A stretch of 64,000 nucleotides of DNA, taken from the NCBI RefSeq assembly GCF_042680125.1, contig NZ_JBHTNY010000024.1. One strand, 5' to 3'. The stretch is from Robinsoniella peoriensis. GTDB lineage: Bacteria > Bacillota > Clostridia > Lachnospirales > Lachnospiraceae. Both the position numbers and the translations under genes were made by a program. Shown in pieces: positions 56,228 to 64,000 of the stretch (positions are counted from its first letter, which is position 1; every line of letters begins with the position of its first letter). Under the pieces are notes generated by a model. The model made no database searches. It saw nothing but the letters and a program-made list of their open reading frames with translations, and was not told the origin of the DNA.

Positions 56228-57474
56228 TGCTGTCTTCTCTCCAGTCTGTAGCTTCGCCTGACTACGATTAAAATTGTGATCATCATAAAGTACATCAGGT
56301 AACAGGTGCTGTCGTACAGTGGATTTCCGGTAAATCCATATACCCCAAAAACGAACTGGCCTGTAATGGAAAATCCGATCAGATCTCTTCTGCTGCTGTT
56401 CTCCCTAAAAAATCGTATGAACAGATGCACAGAAGAGAACAGACAGATTAACTGAACCGATACAAAACAAACTACGCCGGTAATTCCTGTCTCACAAAGT
56501 AATTGTAAGTATATATTGTGCACCTGAGATGTATTTTTAAATAAGTTAAAGTTCTGCTTAAACTCTCCCCATCCTATCCCAAACAACTTTGTATATGCAG
56601 ATTCTCCCCACAATTTCCACGCAACAGCGTGAATATCGTTCCGGCTGTTTGATATATCTTTTTGCTCCGAAATATTGATCAGAGTTTCAATAATTCTGCC
56701 AATTGCATTTTCATTTCCATATGCTCTGTAAAACCAAATACTAAATCCTGCAAGGAAAATCACTAAAATCGGTAATAATAGAATACGTCGCATTCTTATC
56801 TTCTGATTACAATTGATAAAATAAACTAACATACATAATACAAGTGCAATTAACATGATGGTTCTTTTGTCCGTGAACACAAGTGCAGTAAAACAAAAAA
56901 TAACAGACAGCATATAACCAACAGAGTTCTTTCCATTTTTGCAGAATAAAAATGCACCTATCCCAAAAACAATGATGTACGCTGACAGCGAAATACTCAG
57001 TGCCATTCCCCCGGCATCATAATTCCATGTTCCAAGAATACGCCAGGCAAATTTAACATACACCGGATAAACAAATTGCTGCAGTATCACAAAAAAAGCT
57101 TCAATCAACGCCCGGAGTTTCATATATAAAATAATGCCGTCAAACCTTCTTGCCGGTTCGTTAACTGCAAATATGCCTGACAGGGAAACAACATACCCAA
57201 GAATATCAATAAGTAAAAAGTCCGGGGTATGTATCAGATAATTGAAAAGCGGAAAAATTCCAATTAATATTCCCCAGAGAATATTAATATAGTTAAAATT
57301 GATCTGACGGCTTCTGATGATATAAACAATAAAAGCAATCAGAGTTATCGCATAGCTGTAATTCATATATCTTCCGATGGAAGAAGACAGCAAAGTAAGC
57401 ATCCAACAGACTGTAAAAAAACTCCAGGCATCTGTTTTTATGTTTTGTCCTGTCGTATTTTTTAAACTAAGCAT
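56224..57474 (-). CDS. O-antigen polymerase/ligase-like (Wzy) membrane protein
   Basis: A 416-residue protein with about ten to eleven helices and a large extracytoplasmic loop. GIGWGEFKQNFNLF followed by TSQVHNIYLQLLCETG is the Wzy/WaaL-type loop motif (VHN). It should polymerise repeat units outside the membrane. It overlaps the flippase start by 4 bp and the pyruvyl transferase by 8 bp. Confidence 0.88.
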   Translation of the reverse strand: MLSLKNTTGQNIKTDAWSFFTVCWMLTLLSSSIGRYMNYSYAITLIAFIVYIIRSRQINFNYINILWGILIGIFPLFNYLIHTPDFLLIDILGYVVSLSGIFAVNEPARRFDGIILYMKLRALIEAFFVILQQFVYPVYVKFAWRILGTWNYDAGGMALSISLSAYIIVFGIGAFLFCKNGKNSVGYMLSVIFCFTALVFTDKRTIMLIALVLCMLVYFINCNQKIRMRRILLLPILVIFLAGFSIWFYRAYGNENAIGRIIETLINISEQKDISNSRNDIHAVAWKLWGESAYTKLFGIGWGEFKQNFNLFKNTSQVHNIYLQLLCETGITGVVCFVSVQLICLFSSVHLFIRFFRENSSRRDLIGFSITGQFVFGVYGFTGNPLYDSTCYLMYFMMITILIVVRRSYRLERRQQ

Positions 57475-58609
57475 TGAGTGCCCCCTCTAAAAATTGAAAA
57501 GACAACTTCTGCAATTCCTTTAATCTATTTTTTACAGCCAGGTAATCAATTCCGTCTTTATCAAAAGTATACGTTTCTTTTCGCATATCCCACAGGTTGT
57601 TCGAGAGTTTCAGCGAATCTAACAGATCGTACATACGACTTTCCTGATGAACTCTTGGAATGGTTAAAAACCGTTTTTCAAAAATAATGGAAAATACCGT
57701 TCCGTGAAACGAGTTGGTCACGATATAACTGGCATTTTTGATATATCTGAGAAATTCCTCCGGAGAACAATACTTATCCACATATTTAATATTTTTTAAT
57801 CTGGTAACCCCTGGAAAAATATCCACAATACTATAACCGTATTTTTCTCTCAAATATTCAACTGCCCGGTCCAATTCCTGTGAATATTCCAACCCATACA
57901 TCAGGATATAGGGTTCCTTTATATCAGACGGTTTTATAAATCCCAGCCATTGTTCTTTTGTTAACAGTAATGTGGGATCCAGTACGGTAACAACCTGAGC
58001 GGCACCCAGCCTGTGCATCTGTTCCTCCAGGCTTTTTTCCCTTACCGATACCGCCTTAAAATCTTTCGTCAATGATATGATTTTTTTAATATAGGTGTCG
58101 TCTCTTGCCCCGCCAATACTGGCTCCGTATGCTATTTTTTTGTGGCTTTCCGCGACAAAGCTTAAAAAATAACCTTTGTCAAACTTGTCCATGGTATAAT
58201 AATTGTTCCATACCTGATCGCTGCCGGTGATATAATAATCACAGTCCGGATAATTGTCTTTTAACTCCCGGTAAGAGTGGTAATAAGGTGTTACCACTAA
58301 ATATTTATGGACAAAATCTTGAAAGCCATCATGCTTCCTCTTCCGTCTGAAATAAAAAACATTGCTTAATGCAGTCTTACCCATTCCGGCTAAAATCCGG
58401 AATTTTGTCACAACTCCATGATTGCCATAGTAATGTATCCGCAGTTTCCGGTATCTGACCGGACTGTTATATATCGGCCATGATTTCTGATAATTCAAAA
58501 AAACCACCTCATGCCCCTGCTTTTTTAAATGTTCATTCAGCGCCACGGCCTGAAGAGCTCCACCATAGTTAATGGATTTATGTAATGTTACTACTCCTAT
58601 TTTTGCCAT
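57467..58609 (-). CDS. Polysaccharide pyruvyl transferase
   Basis: A 380-residue member of the pyruvyl transferase family, which attaches pyruvate ketals from phosphoenolpyruvate to sugars. INYGGALQAVALNEHLKKQGHEV at the N-terminus, the YYITGSDQVWN motif and SYIVTNSFHGTVFSIIF near the C-terminus are diagnostic. Pyruvate groups would make the polymer acidic. Overlaps the upstream glycosyltransferase gene by 32 bp. Confidence 0.92.
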   Translation of the reverse strand: MAKIGVVTLHKSINYGGALQAVALNEHLKKQGHEVVFLNYQKSWPIYNSPVRYRKLRIHYYGNHGVVTKFRILAGMGKTALSNVFYFRRKRKHDGFQDFVHKYLVVTPYYHSYRELKDNYPDCDYYITGSDQVWNNYYTMDKFDKGYFLSFVAESHKKIAYGASIGGARDDTYIKKIISLTKDFKAVSVREKSLEEQMHRLGAAQVVTVLDPTLLLTKEQWLGFIKPSDIKEPYILMYGLEYSQELDRAVEYLREKYGYSIVDIFPGVTRLKNIKYVDKYCSPEEFLRYIKNASYIVTNSFHGTVFSIIFEKRFLTIPRVHQESRMYDLLDSLKLSNNLWDMRKETYTFDKDGIDYLAVKNRLKELQKLSFQFLEGALNA

Positions 58610-59840
58610 ATGATCTCCTTACCTGCTCGTAGTACTGTACCAATTTCTTCAGATACTGGTCTGCATCGAAATCTCTCTTTGCATTCGCCACTGCTTTTTC
58701 CCCCATGATCCGGTAATCTTCCCGGGAAAGCCCTGCCATCTTCTTCATACATTCCGCCAGACTTGCAGTGTCTTTGGGTCTGGCAATGTATCCGGTTTCC
58801 CCATTCTCTACAATCTCCGGCAGACCGCCGTTGCTGCTGACAATTACCGGTTTCCCCTGTGCCATTGCTTCCATAATGGTATATGGACCATTTTCATACC
58901 ATTCCGAAGGAAGAACGATGCATTTTGCTCTCTGTACGATACGCTGCAGCACCTCCCCGGACAGAAACCCCATCAGCCTGATTCTTTCTTTTAAATGATG
59001 ACAGCTGATATACTGCTGAATTTCGTCTTCTAAATCTCCGCTTCCGGCAAGATACAGCGGATTTTCCAGACCGGATTCCTGATAGGCTTTTAACATTGTC
59101 ATGATTCCTTTTTCTTTGCTAAGCCTTCCGAAATAGAGAAAATAAGAGTCATTTTCCTGCACAGCCTGGTATACGCTTTTGGCAGGAAGGAAATTTTTCA
59201 TATGTATTACCGGGGAAGCGGTAATGGCAGCTTCTTCGATCTTGCGTTTATAAAAAGCAGAGGGTGTTATAAACAGATCAATTTTCTGATACGTCTTTTT
59301 CCATTTATAAAGGTACGCTTCTGCTGCAGACAAGAGACTTTTCACGCTGGAATCCTTTACGCACTGATTGCGGAAACATGCACCATAATGTCCGCTTTTG
59401 CATGCTTCACAGATATTTCCGTGGGTCAGCATCATGTAATTGGGGCAGATACAATTCAGGTCATGGGCGGTATAGACGATGGGGATATGATATTTTGTCA
59501 CAGCATCAATTATTGAATGGGTCAGCTGCCTTTGAAACAGATTCAGGTGAACCACATCCGGCTTCTCTTTTTGAATCAGAGCACTGATTTTCTTTTTTGC
59601 CTCTCTGGAATATAATATTTTCATTCCGGTTTGAAGCATGCGGATCTTGTCCATTTTGCCGTTAAAATCCACATGTTCAGTAAAATACCCTTCCTGCCCG
59701 CAAGGGAAATTCCGGTCATCTTTCATGGAAAAATAAATAACCTCATGACCTTTTTCTTTGAGCAGTTCACCCAGTCCAAAATAATACGTTTCCGATCCGC
59801 CCTTAATATAATGAAATTTGTTAACCAGCAATATTTTCAT
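58578..59840 (-). CDS. Glycosyltransferase family 4
   Basis: A 420-residue GT-B enzyme starting MKILLVNKFHYIKGGSETYYFGL. HDLNCICPNYMMLTHGNICEACK is a Cys-rich loop found in a GT4 subgroup, and YFGRLSKEKGIMTMLKAY plus PSEWYENGPYTIMEAMAQGKPVI are the donor motifs. I chose ATG 59840 with GAGGAG upstream; the frame also contains an ATG at 59885 inside the preceding gene. Donor unknown. Confidence 0.9.
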   Translation of the reverse strand: MKILLVNKFHYIKGGSETYYFGLGELLKEKGHEVIYFSMKDDRNFPCGQEGYFTEHVDFNGKMDKIRMLQTGMKILYSREAKKKISALIQKEKPDVVHLNLFQRQLTHSIIDAVTKYHIPIVYTAHDLNCICPNYMMLTHGNICEACKSGHYGACFRNQCVKDSSVKSLLSAAEAYLYKWKKTYQKIDLFITPSAFYKRKIEEAAITASPVIHMKNFLPAKSVYQAVQENDSYFLYFGRLSKEKGIMTMLKAYQESGLENPLYLAGSGDLEDEIQQYISCHHLKERIRLMGFLSGEVLQRIVQRAKCIVLPSEWYENGPYTIMEAMAQGKPVIVSSNGGLPEIVENGETGYIARPKDTASLAECMKKMAGLSREDYRIMGEKAVANAKRDFDADQYLKKLVQYYEQVRRSYGKNRSSNIT

Positions 59841-59847
59841 ATTCGTG

Positions 59848-61074
59848 TTATCTCCTCTCATTTTTTCCAAGGAACAGTTTCTCATATTGATCTACAATAT
59901 ATCCCCAGTTGTACCAGTCTGATATTCTCTTTTTTGCCGTTTTTCCCATGTCTGCAATCTGAGCAGGTGACATTTGATCTGCCTCATTAATTAAACGCGC
60001 AAGATTTCCGTCCTTTTTATTCCAGTATAATGCGCCGTCCTCTCCCACTTCCCGGTTAAATCCCACGTCCAGCAGAAGATTCAGATCCGTTGCACTGAGG
60101 GCTTCCAGCAGACTTGGATTCGTTCCTCCTACTTCATGACCGTGAAAATATCCATACGCATCTTCACGTATTTTCTTTAAGATTTCAGAATCATACATTG
60201 TGCCTGCAAATTTAATTCTGGGATCTTTTGCAAATCCTGTTTTCTGCTTTAATTCCTCCAGAAATTTTTCGCTGACATTCGTTATTAGAGCGAAATCTTT
60301 TGTTGTCCCGGACTTCATGAACTCCCGAATCATGATTTCATAATTATTCTCAGGAACAAACCTGCCAACCACCAGATAATACTCTTTTGGTCTTAATTTT
60401 TTATCCTGATACCAGTGAACCAGTTTTTCATCTGTGTCGGAAATTACAGATTTACCGGTTTCAGCACCATAGGCAATATAAGTGGTATTGGGGCTGTAAA
60501 CTCTGTATTCCGAACGGATATAACTTTCGATATTTTTACTGTCACAAATTAAAAGATCCGCATACTTCACCATACGGGATTCCGAATATTTCCAATATCT
60601 TCTGACAATTGGACTCCACTTTTTACGCAGAAATTCATGACCATCGGGATTAATATATAAAAGTCCGCCTATTTCTTCTATCTTCTTTTTATAATGCCTG
60701 ATAAATATTCCGATCCTGCATGCCAATATGTAGAAAACAGGCTGCCTGACGTGGTGCTTTTTTACGTAGCGGAGCGCCCATCGCATGGCATCCGCATCAT
60801 ATAAGATAGCTCTTGCCGGACCTATCTTCTTCCACTTAATGGTATAACAGTCAGCACCATTATAAGAAAATTCGGCCTCCCGGGCGTTGTAATCTTCCGA
60901 TTCTGCTGCACAGGCAACATGATACTCTACTTCATCTGACTTTTTAAACTTCGTCAGCTTCTCTACAAATGTTTCAAATCCGCCATATTTTGCTGGAATC
61001 CCTTTTGAACCGATGATAAATACATGCTGTACTTTTTTCTTATTCCTATTATCATTCGTAACCTTTGGTTTCAT
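59848..61074 (-). CDS. DUF1972-type glycosyltransferase (family 4)
   Basis: A 408-residue GT4 with the DUF1972 N-terminal domain: VFIIGSKGIPAKYGGFETFVEKL is its hallmark, followed by VVGRFVPENNYEIMIREF and EVGGTNPSLLEALSATDLNLL. Members act as the second transferase after the priming enzyme, often adding rhamnose in streptococcal-like capsule. Being the first glycosyltransferase gene after the priming enzyme, the same order of action is probable. Confidence 0.9.
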   Translation of the reverse strand: MKPKVTNDNRNKKKVQHVFIIGSKGIPAKYGGFETFVEKLTKFKKSDEVEYHVACAAESEDYNAREAEFSYNGADCYTIKWKKIGPARAILYDADAMRWALRYVKKHHVRQPVFYILACRIGIFIRHYKKKIEEIGGLLYINPDGHEFLRKKWSPIVRRYWKYSESRMVKYADLLICDSKNIESYIRSEYRVYSPNTTYIAYGAETGKSVISDTDEKLVHWYQDKKLRPKEYYLVVGRFVPENNYEIMIREFMKSGTTKDFALITNVSEKFLEELKQKTGFAKDPRIKFAGTMYDSEILKKIREDAYGYFHGHEVGGTNPSLLEALSATDLNLLLDVGFNREVGEDGALYWNKKDGNLARLINEADQMSPAQIADMGKTAKKRISDWYNWGYIVDQYEKLFLGKNERR

Positions 61075-61135
61075 CTCGTATTTTCATCTCCATTTCATAA
61101 TCATTTCATCATTTAAATCCTTCGTTTTCCAATCT

Positions 61136-62560
61136 TCAGGAAGAACCTTCCCTTTTTAAAACCACCCAAACTGTTTTCAAAAGGATTTTGACATCTAAAA
61201 AAATGGACCAGTTCATGATATAACTGACATCCAGCTTGACTATTTCTTCAAAGTTTGTGATGTTGCTCCTGCCGCTTACCTGCCATAGCCCCGTAATCCC
61301 CGGCTTAATGGCTATTCTTTTTCTATGGTGGAACTGATATTTTTCCCATTCATCCAGGGTAGGAGGCCTGGTTCCAACAAGACTCATCTCACCTTTCAAT
61401 ACATTCCAGAACTGCGGAAGCTCATCTATGGAAGATTTTCGTATAAAGTCTCCGATCCCTTTAATAATTCTGGGATCATTGTCCATCTTAAACATCAGCC
61501 CGTCTTCGATATTGTTTTGCTCCATCAGCTCTTTTTTTCTTTTCTCTGCATCCAGATACATGGAGCGGAATTTATATATATGAAAACGACGTCCATTTTT
61601 TCCGATTCTTACCTGTGAAAAAAAGATCGGTCCCGGCGACTTAAAGTAGATAAGCGGTCCCACAGCCAAACCTATTACCAGTGTCATAAAGCACCCCACC
61701 AGCCCGCCGCAGATATCCAGTAACCGCTTCCAGAACAGCTGCCCGGTTGTCACCAGATTCACGGAACTGGAAAGCACCGTATATCCCACAATGTTTTCCA
61801 CAAACTGATTGGTTTTTAGTTCCGGAATATGAATTAAATTAATATGTATTGTAAGTCCCATTTCCGTACATCCATCTATCAGCGGCTTGTAAATAGGGTC
61901 CAGCTCCGGTAATGAAAAAAATACTTCATCAATACATTCATTTTTCATATAGTCCAAAGCATTGCTGCGGTCAGCCAGTACCGGAATATCCAGAATCTTC
62001 TCTCCCCGCATGTCTTCATCCATAACAATGACACCCATAATGCAAAAGTTCCCAAAACTACGGGTTTGGAAATCCAGGATCATTTTCCTGACACTTTTTT
62101 TATCTGTTATCAGAATCAGATTTCTTTTTCCCTGGCTCACTAAAAATAAGCTTCCGCTTTTTAAAGTCTTCTTTCTGACGCATCGGAAACAAAAACTCAA
62201 CAGGGTAAAGAAAGCCCACATAGTTACATAAACGGAACGCGAATACATATTCATGGTTTTTGCAAGATACAGATACAGCAAGAAACAAATCATCACACAG
62301 GACGTATGGTGGATCGTTTCCTTTACTTCTTTTCCAATACCTCTTTTTAAAATATCCTGATAGCTCCCAAATGCAAGAGCGATCAATCCATCAATAAAGA
62401 TAAAAATGACTGACCAACCTAAATAAATATCTCTTAAGTAAAAAGTTTGAACTCCATATCTAATCATAAAGGCAATCATTAAGGCTGCTTCCACACAAAT
62501 CAGATCAATAATGATAAAATCAAGGTGTTTCATCCAATTATTTAAATTTTTCTGGTACAT
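61136..62560 (-). CDS. Polyprenyl glycosylphosphotransferase (priming enzyme)
   Basis: A 474-residue membrane enzyme that starts repeat-unit synthesis by moving a sugar-1-phosphate to undecaprenyl phosphate. Four to five N-terminal helices, a CoA-binding-like middle domain, a fifth helix near 285 (DICGGLVGCFMTLVIGLAVG) and the bacterial sugar transferase domain: YKFRSM, SIDELPQFWNVLKGEMSLVGTRP and KPGITGLWQVSGR. Glucose or galactose phosphate is usual. Its gene is the second of the leftward operon. Confidence 0.94.
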   Translation of the reverse strand: MYQKNLNNWMKHLDFIIIDLICVEAALMIAFMIRYGVQTFYLRDIYLGWSVIFIFIDGLIALAFGSYQDILKRGIGKEVKETIHHTSCVMICFLLYLYLAKTMNMYSRSVYVTMWAFFTLLSFCFRCVRKKTLKSGSLFLVSQGKRNLILITDKKSVRKMILDFQTRSFGNFCIMGVIVMDEDMRGEKILDIPVLADRSNALDYMKNECIDEVFFSLPELDPIYKPLIDGCTEMGLTIHINLIHIPELKTNQFVENIVGYTVLSSSVNLVTTGQLFWKRLLDICGGLVGCFMTLVIGLAVGPLIYFKSPGPIFFSQVRIGKNGRRFHIYKFRSMYLDAEKRKKELMEQNNIEDGLMFKMDNDPRIIKGIGDFIRKSSIDELPQFWNVLKGEMSLVGTRPPTLDEWEKYQFHHRKRIAIKPGITGLWQVSGRSNITNFEEIVKLDVSYIMNWSIFLDVKILLKTVWVVLKREGSS

Positions 62561-62591
62561 AATTAACTCTTTTTCTACCTTATTTTTATAT

Positions 62592-63329
62592 TTAACTGCT
62601 TTTTTGTAAAATTGTACTTTTCTCTAAATGCCTTTCACTTCGAATTCCCCAGAGCATTCCAATCTGATTCAATTTGAAGACTTCACTTTCCTCCAGTTTA
62701 TTTTTCCTGGTCCCTCTGTATTTTTCCCGTTGAACATTGATCCATATTCCTAATTTATATCCGGATTCCGTTACATAATTAAAAGGTACTTCCAGATTCC
62801 CATAGGTCTTATAGTAGCAGCTTGCCTGCTCATACCATTCATCCCATTCCCTTCTAGTACGGATCTGCCAGTTAATACCCAGCCGTTCTAATTTATCTGT
62901 TTCCTCCGGACGCAGTTTGTTTTGCTTGTAACGTTTCCTTTGATAACTGATCCATTCGCCCAATGGCAGATGCCTGACCATATATCCCTTTGGAATATCT
63001 ATATTTTTGTACTCCTCATAATACTGGACACAATACTGATACCAGATCTCCCACTGTGTGCGTATCCCCAGCGTCCATTCCATTTCAATCTGATTCAACA
63101 GATATATTCTTCTTTCATCAATCTGGTAAACACCCTTTTCATGATACGCAGCTCTTTGCCGCTCAATCCACCGCCCAAGCAAAAGATCATTGTTTGTTCT
63201 GTATTTTACCGGTATTCTTAAGTGATGGTTTGTCTCATAATATTCCTTTGCCAGTTCATACCATACATCCCAATCAAGGCGCGTATACTGGCGCTTACTC
63301 GTCTTGTTCATTTTCTTTTTTCTCTGCAT
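62592..63329 (-). CDS. Protein of three helicase-associated (HA) repeats, first gene of the EPS operon
   Basis: A 245-residue soluble basic protein with no catalytic domain: three copies of a unit of about 67 residues, starting near residues 18, 88 and 156. Each reads W-x(2)-W-Y at the front, then YY-x(3)-N/Y-x-x-I/L-x-(V/I)P-x-x-Y, then LG-x-WI-x-x-QR-x-x-Y, the HA-domain pattern usually found at the ends of helicases. Such units bind nucleic acid. Placed first after a likely invertible promoter and before the priming enzyme, a role in control or anti-termination is possible but is my guess. AAAGG stands directly before the first ATG; a second start six codons on is possible. Confidence 0.72.
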   Translation of the reverse strand: MQRKKKMNKTSKRQYTRLDWDVWYELAKEYYETNHHLRIPVKYRTNNDLLLGRWIERQRAAYHEKGVYQIDERRIYLLNQIEMEWTLGIRTQWEIWYQYCVQYYEEYKNIDIPKGYMVRHLPLGEWISYQRKRYKQNKLRPEETDKLERLGINWQIRTRREWDEWYEQASCYYKTYGNLEVPFNYVTESGYKLGIWINVQREKYRGTRKNKLEESEVFKLNQIGMLWGIRSERHLEKSTILQKSS

Positions 63330-63414
63330 CCTTTCTTTTTTAGCAACGCCTCACCATATATGTGGTACAACTTTTTACATTTCCAAGAACGCGGTTCCTT
63401 ACCGTTTTCCCTAT
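63330..63414. other. Leader region between left inverted repeat and the HA-repeat gene
   Basis: This 85-bp stretch has no promoter that I can support in the leftward direction. It contains a small stem (GGAACCGCGTTCTT, read leftward, 63383-63397). A transcript beginning inside the invertible segment would pass through it. Confidence 0.4.
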
Positions 63415-63442
63415 TACATAATTACCATTATGTAGTATCAGA
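63415..63442. repeat. Left 28-bp inverted repeat of the invertible segment
   Basis: The 28-bp sequence begins TACATAAT-TACC-ATTATGTA (itself a dyad, 63415-63434) and ends GTATCAGA. Its exact reverse complement occupies 63687-63714. Dyad arms around a short spacer are the usual form of a tyrosine-recombinase crossover site. Confidence 0.9.
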
Positions 63443-63686
63443 ACCAGAGAAAAGGGATCATTTTGTGTTTTATATGCAATATGTGAAATTAATCTGAGTC
63501 AATAGGAAAATTTAAGATATGAAAAGAAAAGTCTTTTACAATTTTTAATGCAAAAGACTTGTTTGAATGTTCAAAATTAAGTAACTGATTAAAATTCGAC
63601 TTTTTTTCTATTATGTATTTGCATTTTTATCAAAATAGTGCTAATATAATACCAATCGTAAAAAATAGTTATGTAATTTATAAATG
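63443..63686. other. 244-bp invertible segment with promoter-like and terminator-like parts
   Basis: AT-rich, without an open frame. Near its right end a rightward TATAAT (63645-63650) is present, with TTGCAT (63619-63624) 20 bp upstream, or 17 bp from the overlapping TAATAT (63642-63647). Its centre has AAGTCTTTT (63529-63537) facing AAAAGACTT (63552-63560); read leftward this stem is followed by TTCTTTTC, like a weak terminator. Leftward, only TTGACT and TATAAA 22 bp apart are seen, too far for a normal promoter. In this copy the best promoter points away from the EPS operon. Confidence 0.6.
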
Positions 63687-63714
63687 TCTGATACTACATA
63701 ATGGTAATTATGTA
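63687..63714. repeat. Right 28-bp inverted repeat of the invertible segment
   Basis: Perfect reverse complement of 63415-63442, starting TCTGATAC and ending in the dyad TACATAAT-GGTA-ATTATGTA. It ends 11 bp before the stop codon of the recombinase gene. Confidence 0.9.
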
Positions 63715-63725
63715 GTTTTTATTTT

Positions 63726-64000
63726 CTATAGGATTAATCCCAGTTTATCAATATCTCTCTGATGTTCATACCCCGATGTCATAATGTAGATACGTGTCGT
63801 ATTTATACTGCTATGACCCAGTACATCTGCTAACTTGGCAATATCTTTTTTTAATTCATAAAAGCATCTGGCAAACAGCTTTCTCAGGTTATGAGGGAAC
63901 ACTTTTTCTTTTGATACACCTGCTTTTTGACATAATTTCTTCATGTCTGCCCAGATATTACTTCTATTCAGTGATTTGCCGCCTTTCGTAATGAAAACTT
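63726..64000 (-). CDS. Tyrosine recombinase, C-terminal part (runs off window)
   Basis: The C-terminal catalytic half of a XerC/D-like recombinase, open to the window edge (upstream residues read VFITKGGKSLNRSNIW before the first Met at 63944). HNLRKLF holds the His-x-x-Arg pair, DVLGHSSINTTRIY the second His and the nucleophile Tyr, so the active site is intact in the visible part. Its 3' end lies 11 bp from the right inverted repeat, the usual position for the enzyme that flips a nearby promoter. The first Arg and Lys lie beyond the window. Confidence 0.88.
   Translation of the reverse strand, partial: VFITKGGKSLNRSNIWADMKKLCQKAGVSKEKVFPHNLRKLFARCFYELKKDIAKLADVLGHSSINTTRIYIMTSGYEHQRDIDKLGLIL

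Noticed and set aside
63443..63686. TTGACT with TATAAA as a leftward promoter in the current orientation
   Set aside because: The boxes (63497-63502 and 63469-63474) are 22 bp apart, too wide for a sigma-A promoter; kept only as a caveat.

Overview
The window looks like chromosomal DNA of a low-to-mid GC Bacillota, most likely a gut Lachnospiraceae/Clostridia member. The reasons are AGGAGG-type ribosome sites, SpaA/LPxTG pili with class C sortases, GPH sugar symporters, DUF2935, DUF3795, GyrI-like and YafY-type proteins, and the Clostridia-style EPS gene set. No rRNA, tRNA or CRISPR array was recognised. This is inference from gene content, not a database result.

Left third (1-28 kb): carbohydrate-use islands with their own regulators, mixed with decayed genes. 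Positions 1-2609 hold a DeoR regulator divergent from a transaldolase-like aldolase and an FGGY kinase. Positions 2602-8774 hold a polyol or ketose module: GPH symporter, FGGY kinase, two short-chain dehydrogenases and a ROK regulator. A 168-bp palindromic repeat sits exactly at the 3' end of one dehydrogenase. Then come a DUF2935 protein, a broken AAA-ATPase/nuclease gene, a cyclase-family hydrolase, an orphan LytS-like sensor kinase, a GH38 remnant, a MarR-controlled heterodimeric ABC exporter with two matching operators, GyrI-like, YafY/WYL and MerR regulators, an HD-GYP protein, an integrase-only mobile element with candidate att and arm sites, and an AraC-controlled xylulokinase / aldo-keto reductase / KDG-type permease / FucU operon.

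Right half (29-63.3 kb): about 34 kb of genes all on the minus strand. Read in the direction of transcription they are: a helicase-associated-repeat protein; a priming glycosylphosphotransferase; glycosyltransferases; pyruvyl transferase; Wzy-like polymerase; Wzx-like flippase; UDP-glucose dehydrogenase and UDP-xylose synthase; an acyltransferase; a CpsB-type phosphatase; two BY-kinase/Wzz proteins; a VanZ-LCP fusion; sortase B; an SGNH/MBOAT O-acylation pair; and a pilus locus (anchored protein, adhesin, major pilin, two class C sortases). Two genes carry single in-frame stop codons: the adhesin (TAG) and the flippase (TAA).

Right edge (63.4-64 kb): just upstream of this block lie two perfect 28-bp inverted repeats (63415-63442 and 63687-63714) around a 244-bp AT-rich segment. 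A tyrosine recombinase gene starts its 3' end 12 bp beyond the right repeat. This has the layout of a recombinase-driven invertible promoter. I read it as a probable phase switch for the polysaccharide operon, and possibly the surface block behind it. The best -10 box in the segment points away from the operon in this copy, so it may be in the OFF orientation.
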